Of a stretch of 19,478 nucleotides of DNA, positions 7,633-15,673 are shown one piece after another. Origin of the DNA: JAGTQI01 sp038868115 (GTDB lineage: Archaea; Thermoproteota; Bathyarchaeia; Bathyarchaeales; Bathycorpusculaceae); NCBI GenBank assembly GCA_038868115.1, contig JAWBXA010000019.1, positions 1-19,478 of the forward strand, read 5' to 3'. A program made the position numbers and the translations under genes. Each line of letters opens with the position of its first letter. Positions within the stretch are counted from its first letter, which is position 1. The notes beneath the pieces are model-generated. The model ran no database searches and was not told the origin of the DNA. It worked only from the letters and a program-made list of their open reading frames with translations.

Positions 7633-9591
7633 ATGCAAGGCGATGAACTTGATAATGGAGAACGTGAAAATTTAGGTAAAATAGAAATAGTATTTCTTCC
7701 GTACGGTAAAAGAGGATGGTTTGCAAAGGGAAAAGCAAGTTTACTTGATTTAGCTAGAAATTTAGGAATCGATTTGTCTTCTCTTTGTGGTGGAAAAGGT
7801 AATTGCGGAAAATGTAAAGTTAAAATTGAAAAAGGCGTTGAAAACATTAACCCTCTAACTAAACAAGATCTGAAACACCTTACGAAAGAAGAGATTAAAG
7901 GAAACTATAGACTTGCATGCCAGGTTAAACCAACTGGTCATGTTTTGGTTTACGTTCCCGATAGAAGCAGGGTGGGGAAGCAAAGATTACAGACCGAGGG
8001 TCTCGAAATTCCTGTAAAGTGTTTAAATCCTCTCGTCAAAAAATATTTCATTGAATTACCAAAGCCGAGCTTAGAAGATCCTAGGTCTGATGAAGATAGA
8101 CTTTTAGACACTTTACACGAAATATATGGTCTTCCATTAAGTCTCCACATCGAATTAGATGTAGCTGCAAATCTTGCGTCCGTTCTTAGGGCTGCAAATT
8201 GGAAGGTCACGGTAACTATTTGGAAAGACACTATCTTAAATGTTGAACCAGGAGATACCACAAATAGGTGCTTTGGCTTCGCTGCAGATATCGGAACCAC
8301 AAAGCTCGCAGGATTTTTAATGGATCTCCGCAGCGGCAAGGTCATTGCCGTTTCAGCTAGAATAAACCCTCAAATCACTTTAGGTGAGGATGTTATATCA
8401 AGGATAACACATCAGATTATGGGCGGATGGAACGGCATACGGGAACTGCAAAAAGCTGTTGTATCTGGTATCAACGAAATTATTGATGAAGTTTGTGAGA
8501 AAGCTAAAGTGGATGCGAATGACATTTATGAGCTTTGCTTTGCTGGTAATACGGCAATGCAGCTCTGCTTACTTGGCATTGATGGGCGATACGTTGCATT
8601 TGCGCCGTACACGCCGGTGCTGCGAAGAGGAATCAATGTAAACGCCCAAAGGTTAGGATTGAAGTCCCATCCGAGAGCCAATTGCTATTTCCTTCCAATT
8701 ATTGGCGGCTTTGTAGGAGCTGATAGTGTCGCAGATTTAATGGTTGTAAGGATATTGGAGTCGGAGAACATTATAATGGATATCGACATTGGAACGAACA
8801 CTGAAATAGCTCTCGGAAATAAAGAATTAGTAATGGTAGATTCTTGTGCTTCTGGCCCAGCGTTCGAGGGCATGTCAATAAAGCATGGAATGCGCGCCGC
8901 CTCCGGAGCAATTGAAAAGGTGAGCATAGATCCTGAAACATTGGATGTACATTTCCGAACCATAGATGACAAACCTCCCGTGGGCATCTGCGGCTCCGGC
9001 CTCATAGACGTTTTGGCTGAACTTTTAAAAGCGGGCCTGATGGATCAGACTGGAAGATTTGTTACAAGAATGGCTGAGCAAACAGATCGGTTAAGAAAAA
9101 ATTCGGAGGGAATATGGGAGTTCGTGTTAGCATGGCGGTCGGAAACAGCCGCCGATATCGACATTGTATTAACGCAAGGCGATATAAGGGAACTGCAAAA
9201 AGCAAAGGCTGCGATGCGCGCAGGCTCGGAGATCCTGATGAAAAGGATGCGTATAACTGAAAGAGATATAGAAAAATTGTATATAGCAGGGGCCTTCGGA
9301 AATTATATCGACCCTGAAAGTGCCAGAATTATTGGCATTATTCCAGAAATACCATTAGAAAAAATCATATTTGTAGGAAATACGGCTGGCACCGGAGCAA
9401 GAATGTGTTTAATTTCAAAAGAAGAGAGGGAATATGCTGAGAGAATAAGCGAGAAGGTCAAATATGTTGAACTAGCGGCTGCCAAAGATTTTCAAAACGA
9501 GTACATCAAAGCTATGTACTTCCCCCATATGGATTTATCCAAATATCCTGAAACTGTGGAGCTATTACGAAGGCTTGGCCGAATAAAGTGA
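7633..9591 (+). CDS. RACo-type ATP-dependent reductive activator of corrinoid proteins (2Fe-2S + ASKHA/DUF4445)
   Basis: A 652-residue protein. The N-terminal plant-type ferredoxin domain has C52-x5-C58-x2-C61-x34-C96, the ligand pattern for one [2Fe-2S] cluster. A linker and middle region lead to a C-terminal ASKHA nucleotide-binding domain with two phosphate-binding motifs, DIGTT (219-223) and DIGTN (385-389), and AGAFGN from 552. RACo-family proteins use ATP to drive electrons onto inactive Co(II) corrinoid proteins and restore Co(I). Methanogens normally use RamA, a different 4Fe-4S protein. It is divergent from mttB1-mttC, its likely client. A GTG at 7624 would add three residues but lacks a ribosome site; ATG 7633 has AGGTG 6 nt upstream. 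Stop is TGA. Confidence 0.9.
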   Translation: MQGDELDNGERENLGKIEIVFLPYGKRGWFAKGKASLLDLARNLGIDLSSLCGGKGNCGKCKVKIEKGVENINPLTKQDLKHLTKEEIKGNYRLACQVKPTGHVLVYVPDRSRVGKQRLQTEGLEIPVKCLNPLVKKYFIELPKPSLEDPRSDEDRLLDTLHEIYGLPLSLHIELDVAANLASVLRAANWKVTVTIWKDTILNVEPGDTTNRCFGFAADIGTTKLAGFLMDLRSGKVIAVSARINPQITLGEDVISRITHQIMGGWNGIRELQKAVVSGINEIIDEVCEKAKVDANDIYELCFAGNTAMQLCLLGIDGRYVAFAPYTPVLRRGINVNAQRLGLKSHPRANCYFLPIIGGFVGADSVADLMVVRILESENIIMDIDIGTNTEIALGNKELVMVDSCASGPAFEGMSIKHGMRAASGAIEKVSIDPETLDVHFRTIDDKPPVGICGSGLIDVLAELLKAGLMDQTGRFVTRMAEQTDRLRKNSEGIWEFVLAWRSETAADIDIVLTQGDIRELQKAKAAMRAGSEILMKRMRITERDIEKLYIAGAFGNYIDPESARIIGIIPEIPLEKIIFVGNTAGTGARMCLISKEEREYAERISEKVKYVELAAAKDFQNEYIKAMYFPHMDLSKYPETVELLRRLGRIK

Positions 9592-9621
9592 ATGATCCTT
9601 TAATGTTGTTTATAGCGAGGA

Positions 9622-11040
9622 TTACCGAACCATTATATCTTTTTGAGCTTTTTGAAGTACAATTTCTAATTCCTTAACTATACTTTCTTCGATTGGGACT
9701 TTATGTGTTGAAATTATTTCTTTCACTTTTTTCTTGGCCCTTTCGAGGTAAGAGCCTTCTCCCGGATCAAGATAAAACATTTCTGAAAGATCTTTTAACC
9801 ATATTTCTTTCCGAAAGTGTTCTAGCGTATGCTTTTCGGTGAGGAAATGCCCTCCAGGGCCAACCTTATTTATAACTTCCAAAGCTAAAGTGTCATCATT
9901 TATTTCGAATTCACGTAAGTATGCTTTAGCATGCTCACAAGCTTCTGCATCAAGTATTAATTGGATCAACGAGGCACTTTTTGCTCTCTCTCGTGATCCA
10001 AGCCAAGCACAAATATCCGTGGGAATCATTAAATGTAAAGCTGTGTGCACCACGTTTCGTTCGAAAGAAAGTAAGTCTGTTGGTATAACCTCAAGAGGAA
10101 CATCGGAAGTAAAGTTTGGTAGTTCATAAAATTTAGCTAGTTGGGCACATGCGGCACAGAGAAGGGTGAACTCAGGGGCTGTGTAACTAATCTCGCCAGA
10201 TCTTCGATCCATAACAGAGATTTCTGCGGTATAAATCATGGGGGCACCTGGCGAAGAACATTGGGTTATTACCAGCGAAGCTAGCTGCTCAGCGTTCGCG
10301 ACAGCTAACGTGCCTGCAAGCGTTATTGGAGAAGTACCGCCAGCAAGACACATACTCATTGGTGCTATTGGAATTCCTGCCTTTGCTAACGTTACAACAG
10401 CTTCAGAAGAACCTTTTTCAAACGTTAATGGAGCAACCGGGCAATTTACACTTGAAAATATAGGCCTCTTTCTAAGATTCTCTTTTCCACCAACAAGCAC
10501 CGACGCAAGCTCAATAGCCCAAATAGCCGTCTTTTCATTCTTGCACTCATGCTGAATATGTTTTCTATTATTCATAAAAGATACGAAAAGGGCATAAAGA
10601 TCTTGTAAAGCAGGCGGCTTATCAGTCGGAACAACAATAGGCCAGAAAAAGTCAACAGCGTTAAGGTAGTCGGATAAAACTGCGTAATCTTTAAGATCAG
10701 ATAAAGTTGAAGACCTTTTTATGCCAGTTTCAAGATCTTCTGTAAAAGTTGAAAAGCCACTTGTAGCGACAAAAGGATATTTACTCCTTGGAATTTTGAG
10801 ATCATATTTAGGTTCTCTAGCAGCTAAGACTATTTCTTTGGGAGCTTTTTTTAACGACTCTTCTATAACGAAGCGGGGGATCTTCACTAAATCGCCGATT
10901 ACTTCAACGCCATAGTTAGCAAGCAAATTTCGAACTTTCTCGCTATAAATTTTAACACCTGTTTTTTCCAAAATGTTTATACTTGCTTCATGAATGCGCT
11001 CTATCTCGTCTTTCGTTAAAACATTTAAAGAGGCCTTCAT
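9622..11040 (-). CDS. MttB-family methyltransferase-like protein (paralogue 2, diverged central motif)
   Basis: A 472-residue full-length MttB-superfamily protein without an amber codon. The N-terminal helical segment (IHEASINILEKTGVKIYSEK) and the C-terminal KHT-x3-H (H404, H408) match paralogue 1. The central SKLPDAQ motif of paralogues 1 and 3 is gone, replaced by an unrelated stretch at residues 315-327 ending TDLLSFE. It is shorter there and may have changed substrate or lost methyl transfer. It converges on the RACo gene with a 30-bp gap and is divergent from paralogue 3. ATG 11040 has AAGGA upstream. No second corrinoid protein accompanies it, so if active it would have to use MttC or one encoded elsewhere. 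Stop is TAA. Confidence 0.85.
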   Translation of the reverse strand: MKASLNVLTKDEIERIHEASINILEKTGVKIYSEKVRNLLANYGVEVIGDLVKIPRFVIEESLKKAPKEIVLAAREPKYDLKIPRSKYPFVATSGFSTFTEDLETGIKRSSTLSDLKDYAVLSDYLNAVDFFWPIVVPTDKPPALQDLYALFVSFMNNRKHIQHECKNEKTAIWAIELASVLVGGKENLRKRPIFSSVNCPVAPLTFEKGSSEAVVTLAKAGIPIAPMSMCLAGGTSPITLAGTLAVANAEQLASLVITQCSSPGAPMIYTAEISVMDRRSGEISYTAPEFTLLCAACAQLAKFYELPNFTSDVPLEVIPTDLLSFERNVVHTALHLMIPTDICAWLGSRERAKSASLIQLILDAEACEHAKAYLREFEINDDTLALEVINKVGPGGHFLTEKHTLEHFRKEIWLKDLSEMFYLDPGEGSYLERAKKKVKEIISTHKVPIEESIVKELEIVLQKAQKDIMVR

Positions 11041-11202
11041 AGTGAAACTTCCTTATGAGTTTCCGATAATATGATAATAGAATTTAAATTTTTTTATGAG
11101 TTACCAATTTTGATAACTCTTTTAGCCCTAACAAATTTGTTGAGTTGAAAAATAAGGAATGTTTAAAAGCACACATAACTGTAATTAGTCAGGGAGTAAA
11201 TT
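11041..11202. promoter_or_regulatory. Divergent control region between two mttB paralogues
   Basis: These 162 bp hold two back-to-back promoters. The minus-strand promoter for paralogue 2 has AATTTAAATT at 11081-11090. The plus-strand promoter for paralogue 3 has TTTAAAAG at 11162-11169, with AGGGAG at 11191-11196 and a 6-nt spacer to ATG 11203. Between them lies a perfect inverted repeat GAGTTA-N10-TAACTC (11098-11119). TGAGTT also occurs as three direct copies starting at 11056, 11097 and 11141, 41 and 44 bp apart, close to four helical turns. This looks like an operator array for a dimeric regulator, but no regulator gene is in the window. Confidence 0.5.
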
Positions 11203-12678
11203 ATGAAAGCAAAAATTGGACAACCGGTTGAGTTTTTGTCAAAAAAAGAAGTTGAAGCAATTGATTTTTTATCTTGCATGCTACTGGAAAAAGTTGGAGT
11301 TAAAGTAGAAAATACTAACATATTGGAGAGAATGCAAAAATTTGGATGTGAAGTGAATAAGGATAGGAGTATAGTAAGGATTCCTAGAATTCTAATTAAC
11401 GAAGCTCGCAAGAAGGCTGTTTCACCGACCGCCTTGTATGGAAGAAGAAAAGATGCAACGGTGTTATTAGGTCCGGATCAGGTTCATTTTACGACTGATG
11501 GATATGGCTCGTATGTTATAGATTTCGAAAAAGGAGAAAGGAGACACTCAACATTAAAGGATATTGAGTACAGCGCCATAATTTGTGATTATCTTGAAGC
11601 TCTTAGCATTTTCTGGCCTCCAGTGTCAGCTCAGGATGTACCACCTCACCTTAGAAAAATGTATGAGTACTATACATCTGTCTCTTATATCACCAAACAT
11701 ATTCAACCAGATATACATAATAGAGAAGAAGCAGCAGCAATAATTGAAATGGCAACAATTATAAAAGGAGATGAAAAATCTTTAAGAAAAAGCCCAATAG
11801 TGTCTATGCTTGTTGGTTCCGCCTCACCGCTAGAGCTTCCTTCTGATGCCCTGATCTCAGGGTTTGAATTTGCCTCAAGAAGGCTTCCAGTAGTTGTCTA
11901 TAGTATGCCATTAATGGGGGTAAGTGCTCCTGCCAATCCACCTGCAACCCTAATTTTGAGCAACGCGGAAATTCTGGCTCTCATTACTATATTTACCTTA
12001 CTTTATCCGGGAACGCCACTGATCTATTGTTCATTTGCCTCAGCCTCCGACCCGATATCCGGAAAATACAACGTAGATCCGAGAAACGCGTGGCTTCAAG
12101 CAACTTCCTGCCAGCTAGCCAAATACTATGGTTTGTCCAGCTTCATCGGGGGTTTTGGAACATCCTCCAAATTACCGGACGCCCAAATGGGATTTGAGGA
12201 AGGATTAAGTGCGATTTTATCGACACTAGCTGGTGCGAACATAATTTCTGGCTTCGGTCTCATTGAGTCATCAAATGTACTTTCATATGAAAAGTTAGTG
12301 ATAGACAATGAATTTTGTAAAATGGCGCTAGAGACGCTAAATAGGTATAGCAATCATATAAGCATTGAAAGTCTTAATCCATATATACAATTAATAGAGA
12401 AGATTGGCCATGGAGGATATTTCTTGGCTGAAAGACAAACATGTGTAGATTTAAGAAAGCTTTGGTTTTCATCGATTTTTGACTATTCGACACATGAAAC
12501 TTGGGTTAAGAAGGGGAGAAAGGGAATTATTGAAAGAGCAAGAGAGAAAACAAAGGAGATATTGAAAACGCATAAGCCAGAAGAGTTGCCACAGGATATA
12601 ATGAGAGAATTAGATAATACAATTAGAGAATGCAAGCACAAAAAGGAAAGCATATGTCAAGAGAGTACAAAAATTTAA
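11203..12678 (+). CDS. MttB-family methyltransferase-like protein (paralogue 3, diverged C-terminal motif)
   Basis: A 491-residue full-length MttB-superfamily protein with no amber codon. It keeps the central motif SSKLPDAQMGFEE (K323-E333 region) and the N-terminal helical segment. The C-terminal His pair found in paralogues 1 and 2 is replaced: Q412 and D416 stand where they have H413 and H417 (paralogue 1). The flanking G-G-Y-F-L and L-x2-LW framework is still alignable. The changes suggest a different substrate or corrinoid partner. AGGGAG at 11191-11196 supports the ATG start. It is divergent from paralogue 2 and ends 20 bp before the converging phosphoesterase gene. Stop is TAA. Confidence 0.85.
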   Translation: MKAKIGQPVEFLSKKEVEAIDFLSCMLLEKVGVKVENTNILERMQKFGCEVNKDRSIVRIPRILINEARKKAVSPTALYGRRKDATVLLGPDQVHFTTDGYGSYVIDFEKGERRHSTLKDIEYSAIICDYLEALSIFWPPVSAQDVPPHLRKMYEYYTSVSYITKHIQPDIHNREEAAAIIEMATIIKGDEKSLRKSPIVSMLVGSASPLELPSDALISGFEFASRRLPVVVYSMPLMGVSAPANPPATLILSNAEILALITIFTLLYPGTPLIYCSFASASDPISGKYNVDPRNAWLQATSCQLAKYYGLSSFIGGFGTSSKLPDAQMGFEEGLSAILSTLAGANIISGFGLIESSNVLSYEKLVIDNEFCKMALETLNRYSNHISIESLNPYIQLIEKIGHGGYFLAERQTCVDLRKLWFSSIFDYSTHETWVKKGRKGIIERAREKTKEILKTHKPEELPQDIMRELDNTIRECKHKKESICQESTKI

Positions 12679-12698
12679 ATGAGAACTATTATTCGATG

Positions 12699-13637
12699 CT
12701 ATCCAGATATAAAGAAGTTATTTTTAATGTTATCTTTGCCTAAATCTACTACTATGGCCCTTAAGATGCCCTCAGTATATTCGCTGCCAGGATTTATACA
12801 TAACGTTCTTCCAATCTTCTCTATTCCTCGTGATTCATGTATATGGCCGTGTAATCCAAGTAGCGGCTGGTATTTTTCAATAGCTTTCCTAACTGCAGCA
12901 GAGCCAGCTGCTATGGTTTCTCTAAGTGACACCTTTAAATCCTTATCCAACTTTGGAGCTATGTCTAGAAGCGTGTTAATTGGTGGACAATGCAGGTTAA
13001 AAATACTGTTTTTTACATCTCTTGTATTGTTAACCATGCATTCTATTTTCTCATAAAGTTTATCTTCAGACATCTCTTTTGGACTATTAAAAGGGGTTAT
13101 GTTAGACCAGCCTGTTGATATCATCTCATGGAACTCGTCTACCCAAACAACTTTTCCTTCCGTGTTAATTATAAACTCACAGTGATCGTCAATAGCCTCA
13201 TCAACTTCTATTCTATCATCGTTACCAGGACATACATAAAATTTGATGTTGAGGTTTTTAAAGTGTTCTTCTGCGAGTTTATCCCATCTTAAAACTTGTT
13301 CAACCATTAAATCCGTAAACAGTTTATATTGTTTTGAGGGGTCGCCGCTTATTTCTTGATATTGCTCATATGAAGTGCGATATGGATAGTATCCAGCTAA
13401 TCTAACGCTGTTCTCTAATTGCTCTAACTCCTTTTCGTCTTTGACCTTGACGATTTTACCCAAAAATTTCGCAGTATAACTGCCGTCCTGGTTCCTAATA
13501 ATTGGCACCACCACTTTCCCAGTCATATCTCCACCTAAAATCACCACATTTACCTTATACATCTTGGCAGCGCTTATCAATTTCCTAAAGGCTAATTCAG
13601 ACCCATGAACATCCGTTGCAAAAATAAGCCTTGTCAT
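12699..13637 (-). CDS. Calcineurin-like metallophosphoesterase
   Basis: A 312-residue cytosolic protein with the full set of metallophosphoesterase motifs: D9-x-H11, GGD (35-37), GND-D (138-141, replacing the usual GNHE) and H263-G-H265-x-H267. These residues form the usual di-metal site. The family includes phosphodiesterases, nucleases and phosphatases, and the substrate cannot be named from sequence. A lysine- and acid-rich insertion lies around residues 60-110. The C-terminus has the NPGSE segment common to YfcE/archaeal members. ATG 13637 has AAGGGTG upstream at about 8 nt. It converges on mttB paralogue 3 and is divergent from the permease remnant. Stop is TAG. Confidence 0.85.
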   Translation of the reverse strand: MTRLIFATDVHGSELAFRKLISAAKMYKVNVVILGGDMTGKVVVPIIRNQDGSYTAKFLGKIVKVKDEKELEQLENSVRLAGYYPYRTSYEQYQEISGDPSKQYKLFTDLMVEQVLRWDKLAEEHFKNLNIKFYVCPGNDDRIEVDEAIDDHCEFIINTEGKVVWVDEFHEMISTGWSNITPFNSPKEMSEDKLYEKIECMVNNTRDVKNSIFNLHCPPINTLLDIAPKLDKDLKVSLRETIAAGSAAVRKAIEKYQPLLGLHGHIHESRGIEKIGRTLCINPGSEYTEGILRAIVVDLGKDNIKNNFFISG

Positions 13638-13760
13638 GTTTCAAAACACCCTTAAAGTATTTCTCAAACCTTCTTAATATATCATTTCTCATTTTGCACT
13701 TATCTTAGGCGTTTAGCTTCCATTTAAAGGTTTTTGTAATTCTCCTAAAAAGCGAGAAAC

Positions 13761-14413
13761 GTGTTGACTTTCTTTAAAACAATATTTTTTGGTATCGTAT
13801 CCTTATTAACTGAAAATATTGCAATCAAGACGTTATTGGTATTATCATTTTTCTGTTGGAACGTTTTGTACCCGGGAATATGTTTTATAGTTTTGACTAG
13901 GCCAACATTCGCTTGGTCGTTTGATCGCCTTTTACCAGAATGGTTCGCCAGTGTCCATCCACGATATCGAACTCCAGTTAAAAATATAGTGTTTTTCAGC
14001 GTATTTGGATGGATAGCGTTGCTGATATATGTATATTATATGGAGATTCTCGGCACTCTTAGTTTGGTAATGCTGAACATTTTAACCACTTTCATGCTTA
14101 CCGCTATCTCTGCGTTAGTACTCCCATATAGAAAAAACTTAAACACATTTACAATACATCACCTGTGAGTAATTGGAAAGTTTGCGGACTTCCCTTGATT
14201 AGTATCTGCGCAATAGGAAACATTATCTGGCTCTTGATGAATTTTTACTATTTTATAACAAACCCAGACCTAGGGGCTTACCATATTCCGTCTCTGATTT
14301 TGTCAGGAGGAGCATTATTTTTGGGTATCATTTGGTACTTTATTGCGCGGGCGTATAATAAACGACGAGGAATCGATATAGATATGGCCTACCAAGAGCT
14401 TCCTCCAGCGTAG
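13761..14413 (+). pseudogene. APC-family permease remnant, N-terminally truncated and frameshifted
   Basis: Two consecutive frames match the last ~215 residues of the intact permease at 15674-17278. The first frame gives DRLLPEW-x3-VHPRYRTP-x-K, equivalent to DRVVPSW-x3-IHPRWRTP-x-K, and runs on through LPYRK. The second gives KKLKHIYNTSPVSNWKV, equivalent to the intact KKARHIWEASPVNWRIG, and ends GIDIDMAYQELPPA against GIDIAEAFREIPPA. The frames join across the A-run at 14132-14137: one extra A restores a continuous reading. About 320 N-terminal residues are absent, and an in-frame TAA (13746) lies just upstream. The ends of the remnant still code well, so decay is recent or selection persists. 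A sequencing slip in the A-run could explain the frameshift but not the missing N-terminus. Confidence 0.8.
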
Positions 14414-14733
14414 GTAACTATGAAGGAAGCTTGCCGTGTGTGATGATTGTTCTTCTGTGATATTTATGCCAGCAGATGATGAAATAGATTTATCTTTAAA
14501 GTTTTAGCTTATTAGTAGTTATACTCAGCGTAAAACGATTTAGATAAAATTAAATGTTTAGCCAGTTAACATTATAATTTGAATGTATTGTAGATTGATT
14601 ACTGGACAGCGGTTCATACATGCAAAGAGCATATTCAGTCATGTGATAACATACTGGGTACACCTAAAGTAGGTAAGGTGTGAAGTTTTCTCAAATCATA
14701 CCGAGACTAATATGCGCTACTTTCTTTGGTTTC
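14414..14733. other. 320-bp intergenic stretch without genes
   Basis: AT-rich spacer between the permease remnant and the converging nucleotidyltransferase gene. I see no coding remnant or tRNA. Near its right end, ACACCT-N10-AGGTGT forms a 6-bp-arm inverted repeat. The element ACCTA-AAG-TAGGT (14662-14674) overlaps it and shares the left arm, so the two hairpins would exclude each other. Confidence 0.5.
14660..14681. repeat. Inverted repeat ACACCT-N10-AGGTGT
   Basis: The 6-bp arms are perfect with a 10-nt spacer. It lies just past the 3' end of the nucleotidyltransferase gene, so it may be an RNA hairpin or termination aid rather than an operator. Confidence 0.35.
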
Positions 14734-15540
14734 CTATAAGATTTCTTCAACCTCTTTATACCATTTTTTCTTTGTCCCTATTTTGGCGCGTATATGCCAT
14801 TTAGTGCTTTTTGGGGCTTTTTCTACTGCTGTTAAAATCTTATTTATTCTTTCTGAAATTATGGTTTTTTCGTCTTCGGATAAAAAGTTAGCTGAAGTAA
14901 TATATTGGTCCTTAATTTTATTTAAATTAGAGGTTACCGTATAATAGAAGCCCCAATCGTTAGCGAGTAGCTTCGCAATGTAGTCGACGTTTATTGTATC
15001 TTCATGATCTCCTACGTCATAGCTTTTCAAAAGTAAAAGCACGTCTTTTATATCTTTCTCATTGATCTTTACAATTTGTAATTTTTCTAAAAGAAGATCT
15101 GCAAGCGGTATGGTTATAGAGTCGATATCCAACCTGTTATTTAAGTCCAACGTGTGGCACATTTCAAGTTTATCTAAGAATACATCCACCATAGGAACCC
15201 TGCCGCCAAAGAATATGATTCTAGAACGATAGTAGTATAGGAGTCTTGGATCATATTGATATCCCATTTCTTTAAAGAATGGAATCACTTTGGAAGAATA
15301 TTTGCTGAGGGTAATAAGATCTATATCAGTAAAAACTTTCTTGCCGAGTCTCTTAAGTTTATCAAAGAATTCTCTATTTTTAGAGCAACGAAGATATATC
15401 GCCAAGCCTCCTATAACCCTCAAAACTATTCCTCTATCAGCAGCTTCTTTGACAAGTCGAAGAGCTTCATCAATAAAAACTTGAGGTTCTGGATACTCCT
15501 TATCAGGAATTTCTGTGGGTAACCTAAATTTCGTACTCAT
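14734..15540 (-). CDS. Nucleotidyltransferase-fold protein (AbiEii/DUF6036-like)
   Basis: A 268-residue protein with a minimal nucleotidyltransferase signature: R41-V-I-G44-G45 at the end of an N-terminal helix, then T71-D72-I73-D74 and a third acidic position in MVDVF (about residue 119). This order (GG, DxD, D) is seen in AbiEii-type and related stand-alone nucleotidyltransferases. The rest is helical and charged. No toxin-antitoxin partner is adjacent, so I do not call it part of such a pair. ATG 15540 lacks a strong ribosome site; a TTTAAATA box about 37 nt upstream would give a short leader. Stop is TAG. Confidence 0.65.
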   Translation of the reverse strand: MSTKFRLPTEIPDKEYPEPQVFIDEALRLVKEAADRGIVLRVIGGLAIYLRCSKNREFFDKLKRLGKKVFTDIDLITLSKYSSKVIPFFKEMGYQYDPRLLYYYRSRIIFFGGRVPMVDVFLDKLEMCHTLDLNNRLDIDSITIPLADLLLEKLQIVKINEKDIKDVLLLLKSYDVGDHEDTINVDYIAKLLANDWGFYYTVTSNLNKIKDQYITSANFLSEDEKTIISERINKILTAVEKAPKSTKWHIRAKIGTKKKWYKEVEEIL

Positions 15541-15640
15541 TCTATCGCCAGATATAAGGAATATCCATTTACATATTTAAAACATTACTATTTTTCTTCA
15601 ATAGATTAAAAACAATAAGCATAACCAGCTTAATCTGATG

Positions 15641-15661
15641 GTTAAAAACTTGAAAAAGTTG
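15641..15661 (-). terminator. Possible T-rich terminator after the APC permease
   Basis: On the minus strand, just past the permease stop, the sequence holds two T5 runs and a small AACTT-TTTC-AAGTT hairpin (15647-15660). Archaeal termination often relies on such T-tracts. Confidence 0.35.
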
Positions 15662-15673
15662 GGAGATAGGGTT

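Noticed and set aside
12679..13056. 125-codon plus-strand frame starting right after mttB paralogue 3
   Set aside because: It lies fully antisense to the phosphoesterase gene, whose catalytic motifs prove the other strand is coding.
14125..14170. Programmed frameshift in the permease remnant
   Set aside because: The A-run is short, no stimulatory structure is evident, and the missing N-terminus already marks the copy as broken.
14440..14482. Two RUGAUGA boxes (14440-14446 and 14476-14482) suggesting a C/D-box guide RNA
   Set aside because: No CUGA boxes at the required distances after either box, and the spacing between them is too long for a normal archaeal C/D sRNA.
14734..15540. Toxin-antitoxin (AbiEii-type) system
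   Set aside because: No adjacent antitoxin-like gene; only the nucleotidyltransferase fold is supported.
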